Positions 53,245 to 60,764 of a stretch of DNA of 64,000 bases are shown one piece after another. The number at the start of each line of letters is the position of its first letter. Position 1 is the first letter of the stretch. Source of the stretch: Erythrobacteraceae bacterium WH01K (GTDB lineage: Bacteria; Pseudomonadota; Alphaproteobacteria; Sphingomonadales; Sphingomonadaceae); assembly GCA_027941995.1 (NCBI GenBank), contig CP115966.1, forward strand, positions 1,550,001 to 1,614,000, in the 5' to 3' direction. The position numbers and the translations under genes were made by a program. Under the pieces are notes generated by a model. It did no database searches and was not told the origin of the DNA. It saw only the letters and a program-made list of their open reading frames with translations.

Positions 53245-53379
53245 ATGGGTTTGCGAAAGACCGGGCTGGTCGTGGTCGCGGCATTGCTGGCGGTCCTCGC
53301 ATGGGCCTGGTGGGACGGGGGCGAACGTCCGCTGGAACCGGTCGTCCAGCCGGTCGACATGCCGGAGGGCTGGCAATGA
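53245..53379 (+). CDS. small single-pass membrane protein (44 aa) before the serine-tract protein
   Basis: ATG 53245 (or GTG 53230, preceded by GTAAG) opens a frame ending at TGA 53377..53379, which overlaps the next ATG at 53376. The product has one membrane segment (TGLVVVAALLAVLAWAWW) and a short Pro-rich outer tail ending MPEGWQ. The exact overlap with the downstream gene and the clean membrane segment support it as a real gene. Function is unknown; it may work with the exported protein after it. Confidence 0.6.
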   Translation: MGLRKTGLVVVAALLAVLAWAWWDGGERPLEPVVQPVDMPEGWQ

Positions 53380-55310
53380 AGCGCGCGCTGCTGGCCGGTA
53401 CGGGCGCGCTCGCCCTCGGTTCGACGTTCCTTGTCGGAGCTTTCGCCGCAGCGCAGGGAACCCCTGAAAGCCTGCTGCCGCCCGGTTTCGAGGATCCGGC
53501 TCCTGCACCGGCGCCCGCGCCGCGGCCGTCTCCCGCTGCATCGCCGCGACCGGCTCCTGCACCGGCACCGACATCCGCTCCACCGTCGCAGGGCACGCCG
53601 GTTGTGCAGCCGATACCGCAGGGCGGTTCGTCGGCGTCGGCGTCGTCGTCGTCATCTTCATCGTCATCTTCGTCGTCATCTTCGTCGTCCTCTTCCAGCC
53701 GGTCTTCATCCTCGTTGCCGAGCGGGCTGCCGTCACTTGCCGAACTCGAGGCCTTGGAGACGGACGAACTCGATGCGCTGCTGGGCCTTCGTCCCCGCAC
53801 CGACATCCCCCCGGCCGCGCGTCGCTCGCTGGGTCAGGTCGGCGTCATCGGCGAGAGCGAGGGCGGACTGCCTTCAGCCTCGCTTGCCCGCCAGCCGGCA
53901 TCGCTGGTGCAGGCAGCGCTGTCCGCCACCGAGGGGCCGCTGGTGTCTCGCTGGGGGCACATCATGCTGCGCCGGGTGCTCTCGAGCCGGCTGGCTGCGC
54001 CGGAAGGCATGGACCCCGTTACCTTTGCCGCCCTGCGCGCGCAGGTACTCAATCGCATGGGCGAACATGCCGCCGCGCGCGCCGTTGTGCAGGACATCGA
54101 CACCGAGGACTGGAACGGTTCGCTCGCCGGGGCTGCAATCAACGCCTATGTCGGCACTTCGGACATTGTCGGCATCTGCCCGCTCGCGCGCTATCGCGGA
54201 GACATTCAGGAAGGCGAGCGCTGGCAATTGCTGCGCTCCATCTGCGCTTCCTTCGCCGGGGAAACGTCGCGGGCACGCCGGGATATCGGGCGCCTTCGCT
54301 CAAGCGGAGACGTTCCCGTCATCGATGCGCTTCTGGCGCAGCGCTATGCCGGCGCGGCCGGAGAAGGGCGCAGCGCGGTCAACCTGGAATGGGACGAGGT
54401 CGACGAACTGACGCCGTGGCGATTCTCCATGGCCAATGCGCTCGGCGCGGAAATCCCTGAAAACCTGTTGTCCGACGCCGATCCCTATTACCAGCGCATC
54501 GCTGCCGTGATGCCTATGCTGGGCTTCGACCAGCGCATTCCCGCTGCCAATCTGGCCGCGCGCGAGGGTATCCTGTCGAGCGAGGCACTGGTCGATCTTT
54601 ATTCGCAGTATTACGCCTTGTCCGGCCGCGAGGGCGAGATCGGGGAAGACGCTCTTCGCCTGCGTGTCGCCTATGTCCACCAGGACCCGGCCCAGCGCAT
54701 CGAAGCGATCCGTACCCTGTGGGGCAATGCGCAGGCCGCTCCGGATTACGGGCGTCAGGTTCTCACCGCCTACGCCGCGGCCCGCATCCCGGCCGACGAA
54801 GATTTCGAGGAACAGGCCGCGGACCTGATCGCCTCGATGTTGGCGGCCGGGCTCGACCGCGATGCCATGCAATGGGCCGGCGTCGTGTCCGAAGGGGGCG
54901 AGAGCTGGGCCCTGCTGGCGCTGGCGCAGGAACGCCGTGCGAACCCGGTCGACGATGGCGCGGTCGATACGTTCATCAGCGACGACGAGAGCAGCGGGCA
55001 GCGCAAGTCCGGCTTCCTCGTCGCCGGGCTCGCCGGACTTGGCCGATTGGACCAGGACGCGGCGGAAGGGTTCAACGAAGACCTCGGCCTTCGGCTCGGG
55101 CGTCAGACGAAGTGGAGCGAGGCCATCACGCAGGCGGGCGAGGCGGGCAATGCCGCGCTCGTTGCACTGCTCGCGGGGCTCGGAATGCAGGGCGATGGCT
55201 GGGACAAGATGACCCCGCGCCATCTCTACTTCATCGTCCGCGCACTGGACAGGTCGGGCCTGTCGGCCGAGGCCCGCATGATTGCAGCCGAAGCCGTCGC
55301 CCGTGGCTAG
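53376..55310 (+). CDS. exported repeat-helix protein with Pro/Ala and poly-Ser linker
   Basis: The protein has 644 residues with a signal peptide ending about residue 26 (GAFAAAQG). Residues 40 to 70 are a Pro/Ala repeat and residues 85 to 113 a serine tract, with 19 serines in a row at 90 to 108. The DNA of the tract (53643..53699) is mostly TCG/TCT/TCA codons, a near-microsatellite. The rest is helical, with Ala-rich helix pairs like TPR or Sel1-type solenoids, but no clear motif. No function is recognised. It is translationally coupled to the small membrane gene upstream and lies 30 bases before xerD. Confidence 0.78.
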   Translation: MKRALLAGTGALALGSTFLVGAFAAAQGTPESLLPPGFEDPAPAPAPAPRPSPAASPRPAPAPAPTSAPPSQGTPVVQPIPQGGSSASASSSSSSSSSSSSSSSSSSSRSSSSLPSGLPSLAELEALETDELDALLGLRPRTDIPPAARRSLGQVGVIGESEGGLPSASLARQPASLVQAALSATEGPLVSRWGHIMLRRVLSSRLAAPEGMDPVTFAALRAQVLNRMGEHAAARAVVQDIDTEDWNGSLAGAAINAYVGTSDIVGICPLARYRGDIQEGERWQLLRSICASFAGETSRARRDIGRLRSSGDVPVIDALLAQRYAGAAGEGRSAVNLEWDEVDELTPWRFSMANALGAEIPENLLSDADPYYQRIAAVMPMLGFDQRIPAANLAAREGILSSEALVDLYSQYYALSGREGEIGEDALRLRVAYVHQDPAQRIEAIRTLWGNAQAAPDYGRQVLTAYAAARIPADEDFEEQAADLIASMLAAGLDRDAMQWAGVVSEGGESWALLALAQERRANPVDDGAVDTFISDDESSGQRKSGFLVAGLAGLGRLDQDAAEGFNEDLGLRLGRQTKWSEAITQAGEAGNAALVALLAGLGMQGDGWDKMTPRHLYFIVRALDRSGLSAEARMIAAEAVARG

Positions 55311-55340
55311 GTTTCCCTTCGGGCCTGCGGCCGCAAGGAC

Positions 55341-56234
55341 GTGACGCCGGCTGCACCCATGGGCAGTGCAATCGAGGAATTCCTGGCCATGCTGGCGGCA
55401 GAGCGAGGGGCCGCTGCCAATACTCTGGCAGCCTATCGAAGGGATCTGGAAGGCGCCGAGGAAATCGCCGGTTTGCTGGCAGAGGCGGACAGGAACAGAC
55501 TGGCTAAGCTTGGCCAGCACTGGTCGGACCTAGCGCCGGCCACCGTGGCGCGCAAGACGTCGGCATTGCGCCAGTTCTATGCGTTCTTGCAGGACGAAGG
55601 GCTGCGAGCGGACGATCCCTCCAGCGCCCTGCCGCGTCCCGTCCCGCGCCGGGCCCTGCCGAAAATTCTTTCGCACGATGAAATCGCCGCTCTTTTCCGC
55701 ACCGCAGAGGAGGCGGCAGATGCGGGCGCCCCGCTTGCGGTTCGCACTCTGGCCTTGCTCGAGATGCTGTACGGCTCCGGCCTTCGCGCGACCGAGCTGG
55801 TCTCCCTGCCTCTTGCTGCGGTTCCGCGGGATGCGCCGTTCCTGACCGTCAGCGGGAAGGGCGGGCAGGTGCGGATGGTGCCTGTCAGCCGCCGGGCGAA
55901 GGAAGCGCTGGGCCACTGGCTGGACGCACGGGGGGAAGACGATTCCGCGTTTCTCTTCCCGTCGAGATCGGGCCATCTTTCCCGCGTTCGCCTGTTCCAG
56001 CTGGTGAAGGAACTGGCCGTGAAAGCCGGGCTCGATCCACACAAGGTCAGCCCCCACGTCCTGCGCCATGCCTTTGCCACGCATCTGCTGGAGGGCGGGG
56101 CGGACCTGCGCGTTCTCCAGACCCTGCTCGGCCATGCCGATATCGCAACGACGCAGATCTACACGCATGTCGATGCGGCCAGGCTCGTCACACTTGTGAA
56201 CGAGCGACATCCTCTCGGCAGGATGAGGGGGTAG
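55341..56234 (+). CDS. xerD: site-specific tyrosine recombinase XerD
   Basis: The protein has 297 residues from GTG 55341 (AAGGAC just upstream) or 291 from ATG 55359. The N-terminal SAM-like domain covers residues 10 to 90. The catalytic set is complete: Arg149 (GSGLRATEL), Lys173 (SGKGGQ), His239 and Arg242 (HVLRHAFATHLL), His265 (LLGHADI) and Tyr274 (TTQIYTHV). It resolves chromosome dimers at dif with XerC. No mobile element surrounds it, so the housekeeping role is preferred. Confidence 0.93.
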   Translation: MTPAAPMGSAIEEFLAMLAAERGAAANTLAAYRRDLEGAEEIAGLLAEADRNRLAKLGQHWSDLAPATVARKTSALRQFYAFLQDEGLRADDPSSALPRPVPRRALPKILSHDEIAALFRTAEEAADAGAPLAVRTLALLEMLYGSGLRATELVSLPLAAVPRDAPFLTVSGKGGQVRMVPVSRRAKEALGHWLDARGEDDSAFLFPSRSGHLSRVRLFQLVKELAVKAGLDPHKVSPHVLRHAFATHLLEGGADLRVLQTLLGHADIATTQIYTHVDAARLVTLVNERHPLGRMRG

Positions 56235-56327
56235 CGGCCGATCGGCGACCATGCCCCCGTGGGACGACGGGCGCCAATCGAGGCGGCAGCGCTTGCGCAG
56301 CCAATGGAGGCGGAGTAGCGCAGCGCC

Positions 56328-57272
56328 ATGAATTCCTATCTCGAATTTGAAAAACCGATCGCCCAGCTGGAAACCCGCATTGCCGAATTGCGTGCGGCGG
56401 CCGAAGGCGACGATGTCGACATTTCCAACGAACTCCAGCGACTGGAGCAGAAGAGCGCGGACCTCCTCGCCAGCACCTATTCGTCGCTCTCTCCCTGGCA
56501 GAAAACGCAGGTCGCGCGCCATCCGCAGCGGCCCCATTTCCGCGATTTCGTGGAGCATGCGTTCGAGGATTTCGTGCCTCTCGGCGGCGACCGGAATTAT
56601 GGCGAGGACGAGGCGATAATCGGCGGCTTTGCGAAGCTGGACGGCCGCAAGGTCATGCTCATCGGCCATGAAAAGGGTCACGACACCGAAACCCGCCTGC
56701 GGCACAATTTCGGCATGGGCAAACCGGAAGGGTACCGCAAGGCCATCCGCCTGATGGAAATGGCCGGACGTTTCGGCCTGCCGGTGGTCACGCTGGTCGA
56801 CACCTCCGGGGCCTTTCCCGGCGTTGAAGCCGAGGAACGCGGTCAGGCGGAAGCGATCGCCCGCGCGACCGAGGCCTGCCTTGCCTTGCCGGTCCCGATG
56901 GTAGCCACGATCGTGGGCGAAGGCGGCTCCGGCGGCGCAGTCGCTCTGGCCAGCGCCGAGCGTGTGCTGATGTTCCAGAACGCTGTCTATTCGGTCATTT
57001 CACCGGAAGGCTGCGCCTCGATCCTGTGGCGCACGGCGGAGAAAGCGCCCGACGCGGCCGGAGCGATGAAGATCACCGCGCAGGATCTCGCGCGGCTGGG
57101 AGTGATCGACAGGATCGTGCCAGAACCGGTGGGCGGGGCGCACCGCGATGCCAAGGCCGCGAGCGCATCGCTGGCAGAAGCGATCGCCGACGAACTGGAC
57201 GAGCTGGCCACCATATCCACCCAAGAATTGCAGCGAATGCGCGAGGAGCGTTTCCTGCAGATGGCGGGGTAA
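56328..57272 (+). CDS. accA: acetyl-CoA carboxylase carboxyltransferase subunit alpha
   Basis: The protein has 314 residues. A helical N-terminus (LEFEKPIAQLETRIAELR) precedes the carboxyltransferase domain: HPQRPHFRDFVEHAFEDFVPLGGDR, GHEKGHDTETRLRHNFGMGKPEGYRKAIRLM, LVDTSGAFPGVEAEERGQ and VGEGGSGGAVALA. It forms the carboxyltransferase with AccD for fatty acid synthesis. AccD, AccB and AccC are not in the window. Confidence 0.96.
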   Translation: MNSYLEFEKPIAQLETRIAELRAAAEGDDVDISNELQRLEQKSADLLASTYSSLSPWQKTQVARHPQRPHFRDFVEHAFEDFVPLGGDRNYGEDEAIIGGFAKLDGRKVMLIGHEKGHDTETRLRHNFGMGKPEGYRKAIRLMEMAGRFGLPVVTLVDTSGAFPGVEAEERGQAEAIARATEACLALPVPMVATIVGEGGSGGAVALASAERVLMFQNAVYSVISPEGCASILWRTAEKAPDAAGAMKITAQDLARLGVIDRIVPEPVGGAHRDAKAASASLAEAIADELDELATISTQELQRMREERFLQMAG

Positions 57273-57417
57273 ATTTTCCCGAAGTAATCGCGCCGGCCTG
57301 ATGTCGGTGCGACCGATTGCGATCGCCGGGGAACTCGCACGGCGTGCAATGGGTTGGGTAACCGAACCTGATGCGGCGACCGATGGCGCGCATCCTTATT
57401 ACTTCGGGGAGCCCAGA

Positions 57418-58899
57418 ATGATTTCCAGGAAATTTGCCGCACTTTCGACCACTGCCGCGATGGCGATGACTCTTTCGGGCTGTGCCGCGGTTGGCGGTGC
57501 GCCGGTGCCCGGCACCTCCGCGCCGATTACGCAGAGCGAAGCACAGCAGGGGGCGGAAGCGCATCCGCAGCTGCTCGCCGAATTCGGCGGCGCAATGACC
57601 GGCCCGTATGCCCAGTATGTCGAGCAGGTCGGACAGAACATCGCGGTCCAGTCGGGGCTGGGCAATGCACGCAGCTCCTTCACCGTGTCGCTCGTCAACA
57701 GCCCGGTGAACAACGCCTTCGCCATCCCGGGCGGCTATGTCTACACGACGCGCCAGCTCGTGACGCTGATGAACAACGAAGCGGAACTGGCCGGCGTCCT
57801 GGGTCATGAAGTCGCACACGTCGCCGCCCGTCATTCGCAGCGCCGTCAGCAAACAGCCCAGCGCAACACACTGCTGGGTGCAGCCGGTGCCATCCTGTCG
57901 GGCGTCCTGCTCGGCAATAGCGGGCTGGGCGATACGCTTTCGCGCGGCATCCTGCAGGGATCGCAATTGCTGACCCTCCGGTTCTCGCGTAGCCAGGAAC
58001 TGGAAGCGGACGAACTCGGTATTCAGTACCTGACGAAGGCGGGATACGATCCGATGGCCATGTCGACCGTGCTGCGCAGCCTCGCGCTGCAGAACAACCT
58101 CGATGCGCAGGTCCAGGGCCGTGACAATGCGACGATCCCCGAATGGGCATCGACCCACCCCGATCCGGCAAGCCGCGCCCAGACCGCTGCAAGCAAGGCG
58201 CAGGGACTTCCCGGATCAGTTACGAATCGCGACACGTTCCTGACGCGAATCGACGGGATGATCTATGGCGACGACCCCGAGCAGGGCATCGTCGAAGGGC
58301 GTCAGTTCATCCATCCCGAACTGAAACTGTCCTTCACCGCGCCGCAGGGCTTCTACATGGTCAACGGCACCCGCGCCGTTTCGATCAACGGGCAGAGCGG
58401 ACAGGCGCAGCTGACGCTCGCGCCCTATAATGGCAATCTCGATAGCTATGTGAACAACGTGTTCGCGAATTTGGGTGGGGAAGGACAGACGCTTCGTCCT
58501 GCGAATTTGCAGCGCACGACGGTGAATGGCTTGCCTGCCGTTTACGGCACCGCGCGGGTCAATTCCGGCAACGGCCAGGTCGATGTTGTGGTGTTCGCCT
58601 ACGAGTTTTCGAACGACCGCGCTTATCACTTCCAGGCGATCAGCCAGGCCGGGCGCGCCAGTGCCTTCACGCCGATGTTCCAGTCGATGCGCCGCATTTC
58701 GGCTTCCGAGGCGGCGAATGTCGTCCCGCGCAAGGTCGACGTGGTGACGGTACGCGCCGGTGATACCGTCAGATCGCTCGCAAACCGGATGGCCTACACG
58801 AATGCGCAGGAAGCGCGCCTCCGCGTCCTGAACGGTCTGGGCAACAATGAAAGCCTGCAGGCCGGACAGAAGGTCAAGATCGTCGTTCGCGGCAGTTGA
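57418..58899 (+). CDS. M48 family metalloprotease lipoprotein with LysM-like C-terminus
   Basis: The protein has 493 residues from ATG 57418. The lipobox LSGC places the lipid at Cys22. The peptidase domain has the zinc motif HEVAH at His130 and His134 (GVLGHEVAHVAARHSQRR) and a downstream zinc Glu in SQELEADELGIQYL, as in BepA-like periplasmic proteases. A family-typical second domain follows, and the last 50 residues (VTVRAGDTVRSLANRM ... LQAGQKVKIVV) resemble a LysM module. It likely degrades misfolded envelope proteins and may hold to peptidoglycan. Followed by a strong terminator. Confidence 0.9.
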   Translation: MISRKFAALSTTAAMAMTLSGCAAVGGAPVPGTSAPITQSEAQQGAEAHPQLLAEFGGAMTGPYAQYVEQVGQNIAVQSGLGNARSSFTVSLVNSPVNNAFAIPGGYVYTTRQLVTLMNNEAELAGVLGHEVAHVAARHSQRRQQTAQRNTLLGAAGAILSGVLLGNSGLGDTLSRGILQGSQLLTLRFSRSQELEADELGIQYLTKAGYDPMAMSTVLRSLALQNNLDAQVQGRDNATIPEWASTHPDPASRAQTAASKAQGLPGSVTNRDTFLTRIDGMIYGDDPEQGIVEGRQFIHPELKLSFTAPQGFYMVNGTRAVSINGQSGQAQLTLAPYNGNLDSYVNNVFANLGGEGQTLRPANLQRTTVNGLPAVYGTARVNSGNGQVDVVVFAYEFSNDRAYHFQAISQAGRASAFTPMFQSMRRISASEAANVVPRKVDVVTVRAGDTVRSLANRMAYTNAQEARLRVLNGLGNNESLQAGQKVKIVVRGS

Positions 58900-58922
58900 T
58901 CGCGCTTCTTAACAAACAAAAA

Positions 58923-58955
58923 AGGCGGCGGGGTCTCCCCCGCCGCCTCTTTCTT
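58923..58955 (+). terminator. strong bidirectional terminator between protease and pilin genes
   Basis: AGGCGGCGGGG (58923..58933) and CCCCGCCGCCT (58938..58948) form a perfect 11-base stem with a TCTC loop, followed by CTTTCTT. On the other strand the stem is followed by TTTTTTGTTTGT, so it can also end the minus-strand pilin transcript. Confidence 0.88.
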
Positions 58956-58972
58956 GTGCTTGGTAGCTGGAA

Positions 58973-59188
58973 TTAGCCGCCTTCAGCCGGTGCTTCAGCT
59001 TCGCCTTCACCACCTTCTGCGTTGTTTTCGCCCATCTTGGCCGAGACATCGCCGAACGTGGTGCTCAGCTGGCCGCCCAGCGTGCTCATGGCGCCCATGG
59101 CCGCCACGGCGATCAGTGCAGCGATCAGGCCGTATTCGATTGCGGTCGCGCCCTGTTCGTCGCGAACGATGTTCTTGAGAATGTTCAT
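58973..59188 (-). CDS. Flp family type IVb pilin
   Basis: This product of 71 residues has a short basic leader (MNILKNIVRDEQG) and the Flp hallmark ATAIEYGLIAALIAVAAMGA, so the prepilin peptidase would cut after Gly13. The C-terminal tail is acidic and Gly/Ala-rich (NAEGGEGEAEAPAEGG), unusual and possibly surface exposed. Flp pilins build tad-type adhesive pili; no tad or cpa genes are in the window. A repeat pair lies in its upstream region. Confidence 0.9.
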   Translation of the reverse strand: MNILKNIVRDEQGATAIEYGLIAALIAVAAMGAMSTLGGQLSTTFGDVSAKMGENNAEGGEGEAEAPAEGG

Positions 59189-59276
59189 TGGTAAACTCCT
59201 GGTCTTGGTCTTCGGTACCCGTCTCGCCCGGACGGGCCGGATCGAGTGATTTGGGGTCTAGGTGCAATCAGTTGAC

Positions 59277-59310
59277 AAAATCCTAAGCTGATCGCGAAAA
59301 TCGTAAGCTG
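59277..59310 (-). promoter_or_regulatory. paired 14-base direct repeats upstream of the Flp pilin gene
   Basis: AAAATCCTAAGCTG (59277..59290) and AAAATCGTAAGCTG (59297..59310) differ at one base and repeat every 20 bases, about two helical turns, as expected for tandem binding of a regulator to one face of DNA. They lie 89 to 122 bases upstream of the pilin ATG at 59188. Confidence 0.5.
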
Positions 59311-59315
59311 TGCCG

Positions 59316-59510
59316 TCAGTCGTCCTCTGTTCCGCGCTCGCGTGCGTCGACGACTTCGTCCGAAACCCGGTCCCACATCAGCCCGGTCTCCGTTCCCACA
59401 CCCGCGGCAGCGCCCGCCATGGCAAGGAAGATGAGGGCGAGTATCAATCCGTATTCGATAGCGGTAGCGCCGCGGATATCGGCCAGCAGGGCTTTCAGGT
59501 ATGCGCGCAT
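59316..59510 (-). CDS. second Flp-type pilin or pseudopilin
   Basis: The protein has 64 residues. MRAYLKALLADIRGATAIEYGLILALIFLAMAG carries the Flp processing site after Gly14 and the conserved Glu at +5. The tail (GLMWDRVSDEVVDARERGTEDD) is charged and unlike the first pilin, so this may be a minor pilin. It lies upstream of the other pilin on the same strand with 127 bases between, room for a separate promoter. Confidence 0.88.
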   Translation of the reverse strand: MRAYLKALLADIRGATAIEYGLILALIFLAMAGAAAGVGTETGLMWDRVSDEVVDARERGTEDD

Positions 59511-59589
59511 GGTTTCACCTCTGGTCCAAAAGTAACATCGCGCCGCTTTGACCAGTCAGGTAAAGAAAGCCTTTCGAAGAACGGGAATA

Positions 59590-60015
59590 ATGGAAAAAAA
59601 TCTGACACCCATGCTCGTCGTGGCCTGTGCATTGGAGCGCGGGGATGGCCGATTCCTGTTGCATCGTCGCCCGCACGGTAAGGAAAATGCCGGATTTTGG
59701 GAGTTTCCCGGCGGCAAGGTCGAGCCGGGGGAGGGCGCAGCCCAAGCCTTGTCCCGGGAGCTGATGGAGGAGTGCGGCCTGGCGGTCCCGCCCAGCACTT
59801 TCGAGCCCGTTGGTTTCGCGCTCGAACCGCGGTCCGGCCGGGAGCTGTTACTCATGCTGTTTTACAGCGGCGCCGTTGTCGGCGACCCGCGCTCGCTGGA
59901 GGGCGGCGTGTGGCAGTGGCATTCGCTGGACCGCGCCCGGTATCTGGACCTTGCACCGCTCGATCGGCAGCTTTGCGAAAATTTGTCGGGCTGGCTTGCC
60001 CGAAAGAAGGCTTAA
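59590..60015 (+). CDS. mutT: MutT-type Nudix hydrolase (8-oxo-dGTP diphosphatase)
   Basis: The protein has 141 residues from ATG 59590. The Nudix box GX5EX7REUXEEXGU is perfect (starts GKVEPGE, ends RELMEECGL) at about residues 43 to 65. FLLHRRPHGKENAGFWEFPGG before it is typical of MutT. It removes oxidised nucleotides from the pool. An upstream ATG at 59548 is in frame but less conserved. Confidence 0.9.
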   Translation: MEKNLTPMLVVACALERGDGRFLLHRRPHGKENAGFWEFPGGKVEPGEGAAQALSRELMEECGLAVPPSTFEPVGFALEPRSGRELLLMLFYSGAVVGDPRSLEGGVWQWHSLDRARYLDLAPLDRQLCENLSGWLARKKA

Positions 60016-60062
60016 GGGGATTGCCAAGCCTGCAAAGCACTCCTATGTGCCAGCTCCACCGC

Positions 60063-60139
60063 GCGCCAGTAGCTCAGCTGGATAGAGTACCTGACTACGA
60101 ATCAGGCGGCCGGAGGTTCGAATCCTTCCTGGCGCGCCA
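60063..60139 (+). tRNA. tRNA-Arg (anticodon ACG)
   Basis: A 77-base cloverleaf. The acceptor arms are GCGCCAG (60063..60069) and CTGGCGC (60129..60135), then discriminator G and encoded CCA. The D region is AGCTCAGCTGGATAGAG, the anticodon stem CTGAC/GTCAG-type around CTACGAA gives ACG, and the T arm GGAGG-TTCGAAT-CCTTCC closes it. ACG with A34 modified to inosine reads CGN arginine codons. Confidence 0.96.
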
Positions 60140-60142
60140 AGA

Positions 60143-60175
60143 AAGCCCATCCTCGTAAAGAGGGTGGGCTTTTTT
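60143..60175 (+). terminator. terminator after tRNA-Arg
   Basis: AAGCCCATCCTC (60143..60154) pairs with GAGGGTGGGCTT (60160..60171) with one G-T pair, and is followed by a run of T to 60175. It starts four bases after the tRNA CCA end. Confidence 0.9.
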
Positions 60176-60254
60176 GTTGCCGGTCGGTCCGGTGCGGAAC
60201 CGTCAGAGGGCCTTCGTGGTTGACCCCTCGAACGCGCCGAGAAAGGAAATCCGC

Positions 60255-60746
60255 ATGACCGACACGCAGGGCATCTTCAAACGCCTGAAAGAAGACCACG
60301 ACCATCACCGCAAGCTGCTCGACCAGATGGCGGAAACCTCCGGCGAGACGGAAAAGCGCAAGGAATTGCTCGAAACCTTCACGAAGGAAGTGAAGAGCCA
60401 TGCAGCGGCCGAGGAACAGGCCCTGTATTCGACCATGCTGCGCAAACCGCCGACCACGGACGAGACCCGGCATTCGGTCGCCGAGCATCACGAATTGAAC
60501 GAAGCGCTGAACGACCTGGCGGCAACCGACATGTCTTCCTCGGCATGGATGGCGAAGTTCAAGCAGCTCGACCACGATTACCGTCACCACATCAACGAGG
60601 AAGAGGAAGACCACTTCCCCGATTTCGAGAAGTACCTGGACGAGGACGACATCGCCCACATGCAGGAGGTCTTCGATCGGCGGAAAAAGGAAGAGAAGGC
60701 CGAAGCAGAAGTGACGCCCGAATCGATGGACGAGGCGAAGGAATAA
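60255..60746 (+). CDS. hemerythrin HHE-domain protein
   Basis: A four-helix protein of 163 residues. Candidate di-iron ligands are in EDHDHHRKLL near residue 15, SHAAAEEQALYSTM near residue 49, AEHHELNEAL near residue 77 and HHINEEEEDHFPDF near residue 113, fitting the HHE cation-binding pattern. The C-terminal 30 residues are highly charged. Such proteins bind oxygen or nitric oxide or store iron in the cytosol. GAAAGGAAATCC precedes ATG 60255. It may be co-transcribed with the two genes that follow. Confidence 0.9.
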   Translation: MTDTQGIFKRLKEDHDHHRKLLDQMAETSGETEKRKELLETFTKEVKSHAAAEEQALYSTMLRKPPTTDETRHSVAEHHELNEALNDLAATDMSSSAWMAKFKQLDHDYRHHINEEEEDHFPDFEKYLDEDDIAHMQEVFDRRKKEEKAEAEVTPESMDEAKE

Positions 60747-60764
60747 CCCTAGGCGCTGGCATCG

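Noticed and set aside
55341-56234. Tyrosine recombinase as an element integrase
   Set aside because: Length and motifs fit XerD, and neighbours are housekeeping genes (accA, aroK/aroB).
60063-60139. tRNA-Arg as an attachment site of an island
   Set aside because: No integrase, no repeated tRNA 3' end nearby, and the downstream genes look like ordinary chromosome with a normal terminator.
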